Part shown: piece after piece, positions 52,839-62,460 of the stretch
Layout of the letters: each line of letters begins with the position of its first letter
How positions within the stretch are numbered: the first letter of the stretch is position 1
From: Phycisphaerae bacterium
GTDB taxonomy: Bacteria > Planctomycetota > Phycisphaerae > Sedimentisphaerales > Anaerobacaceae
Direction: 5' to 3'
NCBI GenBank assembly: GCA_012744475.1
Contig: JAAYBV010000041.1
Span: forward strand, 49,822-113,821
DNA length: 64,000 bases
Program-made: the position numbers and the translations under genes
Notes under the pieces: model-generated
Seen by the model: the letters and a program-made list of their open reading frames with translations, nothing else
Databases searched by the model: none
What the model was told of the DNA's origin: nothing

Positions 52839-53116
52839 AAAACGTCTTCTAATCCGCAAACCTGTGAAGAGTACCCTGGGCACCCCCCCATCTATATTAT
52901 CGGTAATCCCGCCGAATGTTCAAATGAAATCGCCCCGGGAAACTGGCCCACCGGAGGCTCTTGAGCCTCCAGGCCGCTCTGCGCGGCCGCAGACGACCTT
53001 CCAGAGCCCCACAAACAAATCCGCCTCCTGCCTCGACCATCCGTTGCCCGCAGCTTATCGCCCCCTGCCCAAGGCACTTCGGCGTGTTCCCGCCCTCGAC
53101 GCAGGCGCATGCCCTG

Positions 53117-56100
53117 TTACTGCCCCTCTGCAACACCCGCGCCATCTGCCTCAAACCACAACCGCGGATAGTCCTGGCCCTCAATAATCCACCAAAGGTC
53201 TTCCGTGCCATTGGCCGTCTCGCCGACGAAATCCCACCCCGCCTCCAGAAACGTCGCTGCCGTCTGCATCTGAGCCGTCGTCAGCCCTGTCCCTCCCTTG
53301 CTGGTCGTCACTCCGCTACCGTCCATATCCCAGAAGCAAGCCTGGATGTCGGATGCCGAACCGGACCCCATCAATCCCCCGAAGGTACCGGATTGGACCA
53401 CCGGGCCGGCCGAAAAACACTTCGTGATGGTGCCTTCATAGTGTTGGCCCAGCAGCCCGCCGCTGGTGGAGTCGCCCGCCACGGGGCCCAAGGCATAGCA
53501 GTTGGCGATTGTGCCGTACCAATTCTCGCCCGCGAGACCGCCGGCGTATCGGTGTTGGGCGATCCTCGCCCGGGCAAAGTCTGTCGGTCCCATTCGATAC
53601 TCCTGGAAGACGCCGCCGGAGATGTCCTCATCTCTGACCGTGCTGCTTGCGAAACACTCGGAGACGGTGCCGTAGGCGACGCTGCCCACCAGTCCGCCAA
53701 TGCACTCGGTGCCGATAACGGAACCGCCCCGCACGGAGCACCGCCGGATACTTCCATAGCTCAGGTAGCCTACGAGCGTGCCGGTACAGACGGATGAGAC
53801 GGCCTCGACTCGCGGATCGATGAGATTCAGATTCTTGACACAGGCGTTTGCCCCCACGACATATCCAAAGAATCCGGCGCAGCCCCAATTGGGCCGAGAG
53901 CCATCGTAACCAGAGATGGCATGACCGCTACCATCGAAGACTCCGGAGAAGGGGTAGTAACCGTTGATGCCTATGATATTGCTGCCCAATTCTGCGCCTG
54001 TGCACAGGTCGAGGTTAGCCGTGAGCATGAAATGCTTGTCCCACTCCAGCGGGAACAGGCCGACGATACTCAAATCGTCGGTGGTCTCGATCAGGAACGG
54101 GTCTGTCTCCTGACCTGTCCCGTTCAATAACTCCGACAGTGGCGTCGTGGGCAGCGACCGCCCGGCCTGACGCTCCCAACTCAGCCTGGGATAGTCGTGT
54201 CCCTCGTCGATCGTCCACGCTTCGGTTCCGGCGATAGCACTCCAGCCGAGATACGTCGTGCTGTCGCACATCTCGGCTGTCGTGCAGCCTTTGCCGCTGG
54301 CGCTGGTTGCCTGTCCACTCGACTCGATGTCCCAGACCGACAAGATCGCAGCGTGGCGATTGCCCCAACCGATCAGGCCGCCAGCGATGTAGTCGCTGCT
54401 TACCGGTCCGTTGGCATAGCAGCATGAGACAATGCCGGCGTCCACGATGCCCACCAGACCGCCAATGTAGCTGTAACCTGACACGCTGGACATCGCATAG
54501 CAGTTTGTCACGGCACCGCCGTCGATCCGCCCCAAGAGCCCTCCAACGTAATACTCGCCGGTCACATCACCGGCAGTGTAGCAGTCCACGACGGTCGCAT
54601 CATCGCAAAATCCGATCAGGCCACCCGTGCAGTACTCGCCGCCGCTGACTGTCGCCGATGAGTAACACTGGGCCACGATGCCTCGGGAATTCCACCCCAC
54701 CAGGCCGCCGACGCTGTCTCCGCCCATCACCGTCCCGCTCGAATGGCATTGTGTGACGCGTCCTGAGATCAAATGACCCACCAGCAGACCCACGCCTTCA
54801 CTGGGCGTCGCATCGATGTGGCAATCGATGAGGCTGAGGTTTCTTATCTCAGCGTTGGGATCGGACACTCTGGCGAAAAGTCCTGCCTGACCGGCTTGCG
54901 TCGAGGCGTAGACAAGGTTCGAGATGCTGTGATAGTCTCCATCGAATACCCCCGTGAAGGCTCCTCCCCTCCCGATGATATTGAAGTCATGGCCCAAGGC
55001 CGACAGATTGATGTCAGCCATGAGTTTGAAGTGCTTGTCCCATTCGCAGGGAGACACCCCGATCAGATTCAGCTCTCCAGCCGTGTAGACCTCATAGGGA
55101 GCATCGCGAGTGCCCGAGCCCGCCAAGTGGTCAGGTAATCGCAGAGGTGTAAGGGCGATGCCTCCCTTCTGTTCCCACTGCAACCGTGGATAGTCGTGGC
55201 CTTCATCAAGCGTCCATGTCCCTTCGCTATCGCACGTCGCCCAGCCGAAAAACGTCGCGCCCGTCTGCATCTGGGCGGTCGTCCTTCCCGTGCCGCAAGA
55301 ACTCGCCTCTTGGCCGGTGGTTTGCATATCCCAGAACGAGGCGATGGCCGTGCCACCTCGGGTGTATCCTGCCAAACCGCCGACGTCTGACTTACCGGTG
55401 ACGGGACCGGCCGCATAGCAGTGGAGCAGGGTGGCATTGCCATGATAGCCGACCAGCCCTCCCACTCTGTCGTTACCGATCACTGCCCCCAGCGCGTAAC
55501 AGTCGATGGTGTATGCCCCATTCCTTCCTACCAAGCCGCCGGTAGTGGTTTGCCCTGTCACTTGACCGGCTGCAAAGCAACGTGAGATAGAACCACTACT
55601 GGTGCCAACCAAGCCACCTGTGCAGTTCCCCCCTGTCACATGACCGGTGGCGTGGCAATCCTTGATAGCCGTGAGGCTGTATCCGACAAGACCACCAATG
55701 TGGTAGTTTCCCTCTACATCCGCGGTCGAATGGCAATCCGTGAGCGCGCCACTTTGACCCATCCCTGTCATGCCACCCACTCGATTACCGCCGCAAACGG
55801 AACCCCCGTCAACGTAGCAACGCGCAATGGCCCCCTGCTGGAGACAACCGACCACCGCCCCGACATTGTTTCCCTCTCCCCCATCGACCCAAGGAGCGGC
55901 CAGAGTCAGGTCCCTGATCGTGGCACTCGGTGCTCTGATATACCCAAAAAGCCCGACGTCGTCTCTATCGGCCGAACACAGGGCGAAGCCGGAGATTACG
56001 CGCGAATTCCCGTCGAAGGTGCCCGAGAAGGGGGTGTCTTCTGTGCCGATGATGTTGTACTGGGTGCCTGTGTAGGCAGACAGGTCGAGGTCGGCCATGA

Positions 56101-56287
56101 GCTTGAAGTGTTTGGACCAGTCGTTGGGGTCGGCGCCGATGGCGTTGAGCTGCTCCGGCGTATAGATCAGGTAGGGGTCGTTGGGCTCGCCCGTGCCGCC
56201 GCCGTACTGGGCGCGGGCAGATAGGCCAAAGGCTACGACGAGACTCCAGACGACAACCGCGATGCCCAATCCGCTGTTCCTCTCCAT
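53117..56287 (-). CDS. Secreted GLUG-motif repeat protein of three modules
   Basis: 1056 residues with a signal peptide (about 1-26). The chain has three modules starting at about 31, 386 and 717. Each opens with a sequence like PNDPYLIYTPEQLNAIG, then W-DKHFKLMADLDLSA, continues with many GLUG repeats (IGGLVGYS, GGLVGTSSGSISRC, VGGLVGYHG) and ends with TTAQMQT, a W and DEGHDYPRLQW. GLUG proteins are surface or secreted proteins, sometimes adhesins or linked to IgA peptidases. No catalytic domain is visible. GGGAG precedes the ATG. The modules have likely arisen by duplication. Confidence 0.82.
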   Translation of the reverse strand: MERNSGLGIAVVVWSLVVAFGLSARAQYGGGTGEPNDPYLIYTPEQLNAIGADPNDWSKHFKLMADLDLSAYTGTQYNIIGTEDTPFSGTFDGNSRVISGFALCSADRDDVGLFGYIRAPSATIRDLTLAAPWVDGGEGNNVGAVVGCLQQGAIARCYVDGGSVCGGNRVGGMTGMGQSGALTDCHSTADVEGNYHIGGLVGYSLTAIKDCHATGHVTGGNCTGGLVGTSSGSISRCFAAGQVTGQTTTGGLVGRNGAYTIDCYALGAVIGNDRVGGLVGYHGNATLLHCYAAGPVTGKSDVGGLAGYTRGGTAIASFWDMQTTGQEASSCGTGRTTAQMQTGATFFGWATCDSEGTWTLDEGHDYPRLQWEQKGGIALTPLRLPDHLAGSGTRDAPYEVYTAGELNLIGVSPCEWDKHFKLMADINLSALGHDFNIIGRGGAFTGVFDGDYHSISNLVYASTQAGQAGLFARVSDPNAEIRNLSLIDCHIDATPSEGVGLLVGHLISGRVTQCHSSGTVMGGDSVGGLVGWNSRGIVAQCYSSATVSGGEYCTGGLIGFCDDATVVDCYTAGDVTGEYYVGGLLGRIDGGAVTNCYAMSSVSGYSYIGGLVGIVDAGIVSCCYANGPVSSDYIAGGLIGWGNRHAAILSVWDIESSGQATSASGKGCTTAEMCDSTTYLGWSAIAGTEAWTIDEGHDYPRLSWERQAGRSLPTTPLSELLNGTGQETDPFLIETTDDLSIVGLFPLEWDKHFMLTANLDLCTGAELGSNIIGINGYYPFSGVFDGSGHAISGYDGSRPNWGCAGFFGYVVGANACVKNLNLIDPRVEAVSSVCTGTLVGYLSYGSIRRCSVRGGSVIGTECIGGLVGSVAYGTVSECFASSTVRDEDISGGVFQEYRMGPTDFARARIAQHRYAGGLAGENWYGTIANCYALGPVAGDSTSGGLLGQHYEGTITKCFSAGPVVQSGTFGGLMGSGSASDIQACFWDMDGSGVTTSKGGTGLTTAQMQTAATFLEAGWDFVGETANGTEDLWWIIEGQDYPRLWFEADGAGVAEGQ

Positions 56288-56820
56288 CGTTCGCTCCCTT
56301 CAAAGCATGCACCACGTCACGCGTTGCCGGCAAGGCTCTCCCCGACCGACGACAGCCAACCAACCGCAATCCGCACGCGTCGAAGGCAGGCACGATGGGA
56401 AAAGAAACGAAGTATGATGACGAAACCATGCGATCTCCCGGCCCGCCTTCATTTCCTGACACACCTCATTCTACCACAACGAACCGGGCATTTCCAGATA
56501 TTTCCCGAGCCGGCCAGGGCGAAAGACACCATACCCCTGTCATTCCACCAGGGCCTTGGTGCCGCATGTTTGTCATCTCGACTGGGGCGAAGCGCAGCGG
56601 AGAAGTCTGGCCACGAATTGGCCGCGTGTATCATCTATGGCCAGATCCCTCGACTCCGCTTCGCTGCACTCGGGATGACAAAGAAAGAGAGGAGCCCTGC
56701 GCTCGGGATGACAAAAGAAGGAGGACTGCGCTAAGCTCAAGGTGTCAGTGAGGGGCTGTTCCGCTCGATGGGACAGGAACACTCGCCCCTTCTCTTGCCT
56801 GCAAAGGTGAATCACACCCC
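56288..56820. other. 533-base intergenic region with inverted-repeat element
   Basis: No supported gene. It contains the promoter side of the GLUG gene and a palindromic repeat with partial copies (56571-56746, separate entry). Short frames crossing it are not recognisable. Confidence 0.6.
56571..56746. repeat. Imperfect 42-base inverted repeat with arm-only partial copies
   Basis: 56571-56612 (TGTCATCTCGACTGGGGCGA onward, ending TCTGGCC) pairs with 56639-56680 (GGCCAGATCCCTCGACTCCG onward, ending CGGGATGACA); I count 32 of 42 positions as matching. Two right-arm-like copies follow: CTGCGCTCGGGATGACA near 56697-56713 and CTGCGCTAAGCTCAAGGTGTCA near 56725-56746. The GCGAAGCG-centred core resembles interspersed repeats I know from several bacterial phyla. 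Confidence 0.75.
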
Positions 56821-57828
56821 TTACTTGCGTGGCCTGGCGGGTTTGGGGTTGTCGGGGGCAAGGGTTTCGGGTTTGACGAGGGCGAAGAGGACGATCAGGG
56901 CGGCGCCGAGGATGACCAAGCCGATGCCGAGAAGCTGGGCGATCGTCAGGTGGTCGATCTCGAAGGGGTTGTCGTCGCGCAGCATTTCCATGAAGAACCG
57001 CATGACGCCATAGACGACGAACATCAGGCCGAAGACCGAGCCCGGCCTGGTCGCGAGAGCGTACCGGCCCATCCGCTCGGCCTTTCGCGACCGTCTCCAG
57101 AAGAGATACAGAATCAGGCAGAGCACGCCGGCCGAAGCGGAGGTATACAACTGCGTCGGGTGCGCGGGCAGACAGCGGTATGGCCCGTGCGTCACCTGCT
57201 TGCGCTGCTCGGGCGTGAGCTGCGCCTTGGGTCTGAGGCCGGGATCGTAGTTGCCATCCCCATCGTAGTAGCCGAAGAACTCCGGCGGCAGATCCAGGTG
57301 CGGCTCGAGCCGGCCCCGCTCCAGGTCAGGCTGAACCTGGCTGCGATAGGCGAACGAGCCGTACGGGAAACGCACGCCCCACGGCAGGTCCGTCGGCTTG
57401 CCGTAGCAGCAGCCGTTCAGGAAGCAGCCGATCCGCCCGAAGACCAGCGCCAGCATCAGTCCGACCGCCAGCGCATCGAGATAGTGCCGCAGGGGCAGCT
57501 TGTGGTAGCGAATGTAGAGGAAGATCACCGCGATGGCCAGCAGGACGCCGCCCAGCAATTCGAGGCCGCCCTTCCAGATCGCGAAAACGCTCAGCGGGTC
57601 GTCGCGAAAACTGTCGGGGTAGTGGATCACGAAGAACAGCCGCGCGCCGATCACACCGGCAATGAGCGAGTAGAGCGCAGCGTTGGTGATGTGCTGAGGG
57701 TCCTTCGTGAAGCTGCGGCTGAGGTAGCGAATCAGTGTGACGGCCGCAAGGAACCCGACGACCATCATCAGACCGTAGCTCTTAACGGTCAGGTGAACAA
57801 AGGGGATTTCGATCAGTTCAGGGTGCAT
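56821..57828 (-). CDS. lgt: Prolipoprotein diacylglyceryl transferase (Lgt)
   Basis: 335 residues, several membrane segments, with the Lgt signature GRIGCFLNGCCYGKP and the HPTQLY motif near the C-terminal half; also VIGARLFFVIHYPD. It adds diacylglycerol from phosphatidylglycerol to the lipobox Cys of lipoproteins such as those at 274 and 40781. An insert of about 60 residues (ERGRLEPHLDLPPEFFGYYD region) lengthens the loop before HPTQLY compared with E. coli Lgt. It is the last gene of the minus-strand run. Confidence 0.92.
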   Translation of the reverse strand: MHPELIEIPFVHLTVKSYGLMMVVGFLAAVTLIRYLSRSFTKDPQHITNAALYSLIAGVIGARLFFVIHYPDSFRDDPLSVFAIWKGGLELLGGVLLAIAVIFLYIRYHKLPLRHYLDALAVGLMLALVFGRIGCFLNGCCYGKPTDLPWGVRFPYGSFAYRSQVQPDLERGRLEPHLDLPPEFFGYYDGDGNYDPGLRPKAQLTPEQRKQVTHGPYRCLPAHPTQLYTSASAGVLCLILYLFWRRSRKAERMGRYALATRPGSVFGLMFVVYGVMRFFMEMLRDDNPFEIDHLTIAQLLGIGLVILGAALIVLFALVKPETLAPDNPKPARPRK

Positions 57829-57946
57829 TCAGCGGCGTCTCACCTCAACAACAGTCATCCGCGCCACGGGCAGATGCCACTGGAAGTCGTTCGCTTGCCA
57901 TCATGGGAACCGAAGTCCTTTTCGCTGTCGCGGCAACGGTCCGCCG

Positions 57947-58300
57947 CTACGGTTTCACGATCCTGTTCTTCTCGTCGAGCACTACGACCCTGGGCTTGAT
58001 CGCGGCGGCCTCGTCCGGCGTGCAGAGACCGAAAGCCATGATGATCACGATGTCGCCCGGCGCGGCCAGTTGGGCGGCAGCACCGAGGATCACGACGGCC
58101 CCTGAACCGGCCTCGCCCGGCACGGCGTAGGTCTCCAGCCGGCTGCCGTTGTTGAGGTTGGCCACCAGAACCGATTCATACGGCAGGATCCCCGACGCCT
58201 CCATCAGGGCCGAGTCGATCTCGATACTGCCAGGATAGTGCAGCCGGGTCTCCGTAATCCGCGCCCGGTGCAATTTGCCCTTGAGCACCTTCAGTAGCAT
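57947..58300 (-). CDS. panD: Aspartate 1-decarboxylase (PanD)
   Basis: 117 residues, the usual size. The self-cleavage site Gly24-Ser25 is present in HYPGSIEID, which forms the pyruvoyl group; Lys9 and Tyr58-like residues are in place. It makes beta-alanine for pantothenate. It follows panC by about 55 bases on the same strand. Confidence 0.93.
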   Translation of the reverse strand: MLLKVLKGKLHRARITETRLHYPGSIEIDSALMEASGILPYESVLVANLNNGSRLETYAVPGEAGSGAVVILGAAAQLAAPGDIVIIMAFGLCTPDEAAAIKPRVVVLDEKNRIVKP

Positions 58301-58355
58301 CAGCGTTCTTTTCCGTGTCTGAGTTCCATGCGGATAAAACGCTGATTATAGCTCA

Positions 58356-59207
58356 TTAGCGGCCGCTGTCCACCACGATATTGTCGATCAGGCGGGCCGG
58401 CCCCAGACGGGCGGCGACGGCGATCAGGACCGCCCTGCCGATCCGTTTGACGTCTTCGAGCGTTTCCGGATCGACGAGGCTGATGTATTCAATCTGCAAG
58501 GCCGGCACCCGCCGCATCACGGCCTCAATTCGCTCACGAACCCGGGCGGGGTCGGTTTCGCCGGCTTCGATCATCTCCCGGCCCTTCTTCAGGGCCTCGT
58601 AGATGATCGGCGCGTCTTTGCGCTGCTGCGCGCTGAGGTACTGATTCCGGCTGCTGACCGCCAGGCCATCCGCCTCGCGGACCGTCGGGCACACCAGGAT
58701 CTCCAGCGGCATGTTCAGGTCTGCCACCATCCGGCGGATCACGACGCACTGCTGGGCGTCCTTCTGTCCGAAGAAGGCGACGTCGCAACCGACGATGTTG
58801 AACAGCTTGGTGCAAACCGTCGTCACGCCACGGAAATGGTTCGGACGGGATCGGCCGCACAAATGCTCCGTGATGCCCGACACGGTGACCCACGACAGAT
58901 TCTCGCGAGGGTACATTTCGGCCGCCGACGGCGCGAACACGACGTCCACCCCGTGCTGCTCGCACAGCGCAAGATCCCGCTCGAACGGCCTGGGATAGTT
59001 GTCGAAGTCCTCTCCCGGCCCGAACTGTGTCGGGTTGACGAACAGGCTCACCACCACGAAACCGCATCGCCGTCGGGCGGCGTCGATCAGCGAAGCGTGT
59101 CCGACGTGCAACGCGCCCATGGTGGGCACCAGACCGATGCCCTTTCCCGCCGCGCGGGCCTCGGCGGTCCACTGTCTGATTTCCGCGATCTTCCCGGTAA
59201 CTCGCAT
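58356..59207 (-). CDS. panC: Pantothenate synthetase (PanC)
   Basis: 283 residues. ATP-binding motif PTMGALHVGHASL with His 34 and 37, then FVNPTQFGPGEDFDNYPR and FFGQKDAQQCVVIRRMV, all typical. It joins pantoate and beta-alanine with ATP. ATG at 59207 follows AGGAGA closely; the frame is open to 59267. It lies between the FolK fusion gene and panD; panB is not in the window. Confidence 0.93.
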   Translation of the reverse strand: MRVTGKIAEIRQWTAEARAAGKGIGLVPTMGALHVGHASLIDAARRRCGFVVVSLFVNPTQFGPGEDFDNYPRPFERDLALCEQHGVDVVFAPSAAEMYPRENLSWVTVSGITEHLCGRSRPNHFRGVTTVCTKLFNIVGCDVAFFGQKDAQQCVVIRRMVADLNMPLEILVCPTVREADGLAVSSRNQYLSAQQRKDAPIIYEALKKGREMIEAGETDPARVRERIEAVMRRVPALQIEYISLVDPETLEDVKRIGRAVLIAVAARLGPARLIDNIVVDSGR

Positions 59208-59232
59208 TCTCCTGGCACCCTTCAACACGATC

Positions 59233-60342
59233 TCAACCGACCGCCACCCGCTCGCGTTCGGTGACATAGGCCTTGACCTGGAGCGCCACGTGCTCCAGCG
59301 CCCCCTCGTCGCTGATGCCGATCTCGGACGCGGGCAGCCGGATCAGCGGACAGGTCCGCCAACCTTCGAAGAGCCGTTCGTAGTCGCCGCGCAGCGCGTC
59401 CAGAAACTCCACCGTGATCTGCTGCTCGTAAGGCCGGTTGCGACGGCGAATCCGTTCGAGACATCGCTCGGGCGAATCTTCCAGATAGATCACCAGCACC
59501 GGGTCCTTCACGGTTGCCGCGAAGACCTCATGCACGCGCTCGTACAGTTTCAACTGCTCGGCGTCCAGCAGACGCCGCGCGTAGATCAGTTCCTTCTGAA
59601 ACACGTAGTCGGTCAGCGAGACGCACTCGGGCGACAGCGCCTCCGCACGGAGCTGGTCGGCGCGGTGGAGCAGGAAGTACAACTGGCTGTCGAGGGCCAG
59701 TTCTTTGCGGCCGGCATAGACCTGGGGAAGAAACGGGTTCGTATCGTAAGGCTCCCGCAGCGTTTCGGCATCGAGAGTCGTCGCGAGGCGTTTCATCAGC
59801 GTGGTCTTGCCAACCCCGATGGGGCCTCCGATGCTGACGAGCTGCGGTCCGGCCGGATCGAGCACAAAGTTGCCCCCGCCCAGCCGGCGGGCCAACTCGC
59901 GCACCGATTCGTTGAACAGCGGATGAACCAGATCGCCCTTCAACTGGCAGAGCCCGTCAAGGACAAACGAGCGCAGGTGCATCTGTGGGTGAGGCACGAT
60001 CAGATGAGGAAGGCGGATGACCCGTTGCCCGAAGAGCAGCAGATCGAGATCGATTGTCCTCGGCCCCCATCCGCCGCGACGCGTCCGGCCCAATACGTCC
60101 TCCGTGGTCATCAGGACGCTCAGCAGGCTCTCGGGGCTCAGCGTCGTACGAATCTCTGCGACGCCGTTGAGATAGTACGGCTGAGACGCCCGCCCGAGCG
60201 GCGCGGTCTCTTTGATGTCACTGATGCGCGTGACCTCAATCTCCGGATGGCGGTCCAGGGCGGCCAGGGCTTCCTTGATGGCGCGCTGCCGATCTCCCAG
60301 GTTGCTGCCCAATCCGATGTACGCTGCCGTCGGCTCGGCCAT
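59233..60342 (-). CDS. folK: FolK (HPPK) fused to a deoxynucleoside kinase domain
   Basis: 369 residues. Residues about 5-160 are HPPK: YIGLGSNLGDRQ at the start, and GPRTIDLDLLLFG with the catalytic Asp pair. Residues about 168-365 are a deoxynucleoside/deoxyguanosine-type kinase: P-loop GGPIGVGKTTL (about 172-182), later a DRS-like region and ERCLERIRRRNR (lid). HPPK activates the pterin for folate synthesis; the kinase salvages deoxynucleosides. FolK-dNK fusions are known in some bacterial groups. ATG at 60342 has AGAGGTG upstream. Confidence 0.88.
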   Translation of the reverse strand: MAEPTAAYIGLGSNLGDRQRAIKEALAALDRHPEIEVTRISDIKETAPLGRASQPYYLNGVAEIRTTLSPESLLSVLMTTEDVLGRTRRGGWGPRTIDLDLLLFGQRVIRLPHLIVPHPQMHLRSFVLDGLCQLKGDLVHPLFNESVRELARRLGGGNFVLDPAGPQLVSIGGPIGVGKTTLMKRLATTLDAETLREPYDTNPFLPQVYAGRKELALDSQLYFLLHRADQLRAEALSPECVSLTDYVFQKELIYARRLLDAEQLKLYERVHEVFAATVKDPVLVIYLEDSPERCLERIRRRNRPYEQQITVEFLDALRGDYERLFEGWRTCPLIRLPASEIGISDEGALEHVALQVKAYVTERERVAVG

Positions 60343-60428
60343 GGGTTTCACCTCTCACAAAGGAAAACCATTCCGTGGAGTTCCTTGATCCGACGTCCTC
60401 CAGCATGAGCAGAGGGCATCGCGTCGTT

Positions 60429-62408
60429 TCATTCGTCGGCCGGGCCGATCAGGATGCGCGTTGCCCGAGGCGGCAACGACAACGAGATCCATCTGGGCCG
60501 TTCGGCGGAGGCAGGCTCCATTGTACCGGTGGCCGGGTCGGCGACAATCCATCCCCCCGCCTGCGAGGCGGAGACCTCACAGTCGCACGGCGTCGCGCCC
60601 ACGTTCACGACCAGAACAAGGTCGCGTCCGTCTCTGGTGAACCGCCCCACCGCAATCCGTTCCTGCGGATCGCTCGGCAGACCGCTGTCGTATAGGGCCG
60701 CCAGAGAGTCGAGGCTGATGGTCTCGCCCGGGACGTCACGCACGACGCGGCCTGCGGCGCGCTCGAACCGCCGGACGTTGGCCTTGGCCGGTGCGGGAAG
60801 CTCGACGTCCGCCGGCAGCAGCAGCGCATCGAAGCACTGCCGGCCCACGCAGATCCGCCGGCCCTGTACGCGGGCGCCGGCCAGCACCTCATGATCGGCG
60901 AGCGCGAAAGAGATCTGGCTGCGCGTCATCCGCTGCCCAAGGTTCATGAAGGAGTCGATGATGCGGCGCATCAGCGCCGACTGCGACTGCTTCGTGAGCT
61001 TCTCGGCCACCGGCTTGTATTCGGCCCACACGTCCGCGATCGGATAGTACAGCAGCACGCGCGGCGCCGGCCGGGCCTGGCGCAACAGCGCGTTGAGCCG
61101 GCCGACGAAGTCGCCGTACGCACGGTACTCCTCGCCACTGCGCTGCTGGCGGTTGTAGTACAAGGTGAACTCCGTGACACCGAAGGCCGCCTGCCAGGCG
61201 GCAGTCGCGCACATCTCCGCCAGCGAGGCCGGGCCTTTCCCGGCCATGGTCTCGGAGAAATCGCTCACTTCCGTCATCACCCGGCGGCCGCCATTGAGCA
61301 GGGCCGCCGAGGCCGGCAGCACGGCGGTCATCCAGCCCGTATAGATCACCGCCTCCGGGCTCGACGTCAGCAAATCCAGCCCCGGAATGTCCATCCGCCC
61401 GAGCACCTTGAGCGAATTGCCTTCGAGGGCTGGGTGGTGCTCGAGGGTCTCTTCCCAGAGAATGTGGCCCGATGAAGCGACGCGGTGGGCCTGGGCCCAC
61501 TGCTGGATGCGCCCGTAGTAACGTCCGGCCAGCAGATCGGCCACCAGCGCCCAGTACTGCTGGCGGATTCGCCGGTCCTGTTCGCTGTCCCCTTCGAAGA
61601 GGCTGCGGCGCGCCGCCAGCAGGTCCTGGCCATAGCAGCGCCGGTAGAGATCAGGCAGGTCCGCCACCCACGGCACCGAAGGCAGCGGCTGAACGTCGGG
61701 GTCCAGCGGATCCACGACGCGGACCTTCAGGCGCACCTCATCGGGCAGAGGGCCGATGTTCACTGCCATCAGCGAGGGCTCGTCGGTGAACAGCGCCTCG
61801 ATCGTCGTGCCGAAAAAGGGCTTCAAGCGTTCGTAATAGGCATCGTGCGTCGTCCGGACGAAACACTCCACCGCCGCCTGGTCGATCAGGTTCGGATAGC
61901 GTCGAGCGGCGTAGTAGTTGTTCGAGGCGTGCGTGTGCTCGTACGCCGGACGAAGGACGAACGGATCGGCCCGACATGGATCGTAGGCGAGCGCCAGCGC
62001 CTCGAAATCCGCACTCTCTTCGAGCACGAGCCCGCCGGCAGCGCCGCTGGGGTAGCCGTCTTCGTCATAGATCCAGACGCGCAGGCCCGCCTGGCTGCAC
62101 GACTCGACCGCGCGTACCAGGACCTCCCAGTTCTCCTCCGATCGCAGATAGTCCGCGAATGCCACGTTGCAGACGATCCCGCCGAGCCCGAGGTCCTTCA
62201 GGCCCATCATCGCTTCGAGCGTTGCCTGTTGTGCGGGCACCCCGTGCACGATCTGGAGCGGGCGAAACTGCACGGGCAGGTCTCGCCAATCGGCAAGCCA
62301 TGACGCCGGCAGATCGATGGTCGGCTCTGCTTGCGCTGCCATAGCCGGAACCTGCGCCCACAGCACGACGCCGAGAAGAATCACGATTGCGTTTCTGGCC
62401 AGATTCAC
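60429..62408 (-). CDS. Secreted glycoside-hydrolase-like protein (GH106-like fold)
   Basis: 659 residues from a GTG start at 62408 with GGAGG upstream. Signal peptide (about 1-27), then a catalytic-like TIM barrel with DLGLGGIVCNV, WEVLVRAVESCSQAGLRVW followed by IYDEDGYPSGAAGG, and EALFTDEPSLMAV. The YDExGYPSG and TDEP motifs are typical of GH106-like and related planctomycete hydrolases (alpha-rhamnosidase type), but the true family and substrate are not certain. A small C-terminal beta domain ends the chain. It lies between dapL and folK, an unexpected place. Confidence 0.62.
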   Translation of the reverse strand: MNLARNAIVILLGVVLWAQVPAMAAQAEPTIDLPASWLADWRDLPVQFRPLQIVHGVPAQQATLEAMMGLKDLGLGGIVCNVAFADYLRSEENWEVLVRAVESCSQAGLRVWIYDEDGYPSGAAGGLVLEESADFEALALAYDPCRADPFVLRPAYEHTHASNNYYAARRYPNLIDQAAVECFVRTTHDAYYERLKPFFGTTIEALFTDEPSLMAVNIGPLPDEVRLKVRVVDPLDPDVQPLPSVPWVADLPDLYRRCYGQDLLAARRSLFEGDSEQDRRIRQQYWALVADLLAGRYYGRIQQWAQAHRVASSGHILWEETLEHHPALEGNSLKVLGRMDIPGLDLLTSSPEAVIYTGWMTAVLPASAALLNGGRRVMTEVSDFSETMAGKGPASLAEMCATAAWQAAFGVTEFTLYYNRQQRSGEEYRAYGDFVGRLNALLRQARPAPRVLLYYPIADVWAEYKPVAEKLTKQSQSALMRRIIDSFMNLGQRMTRSQISFALADHEVLAGARVQGRRICVGRQCFDALLLPADVELPAPAKANVRRFERAAGRVVRDVPGETISLDSLAALYDSGLPSDPQERIAVGRFTRDGRDLVLVVNVGATPCDCEVSASQAGGWIVADPATGTMEPASAERPRWISLSLPPRATRILIGPADE

Positions 62409-62460
62409 TTTGGTCCTCCGTAACCCTCGAATGGCCGTCGGCCAATGCTGCACAATCCTG

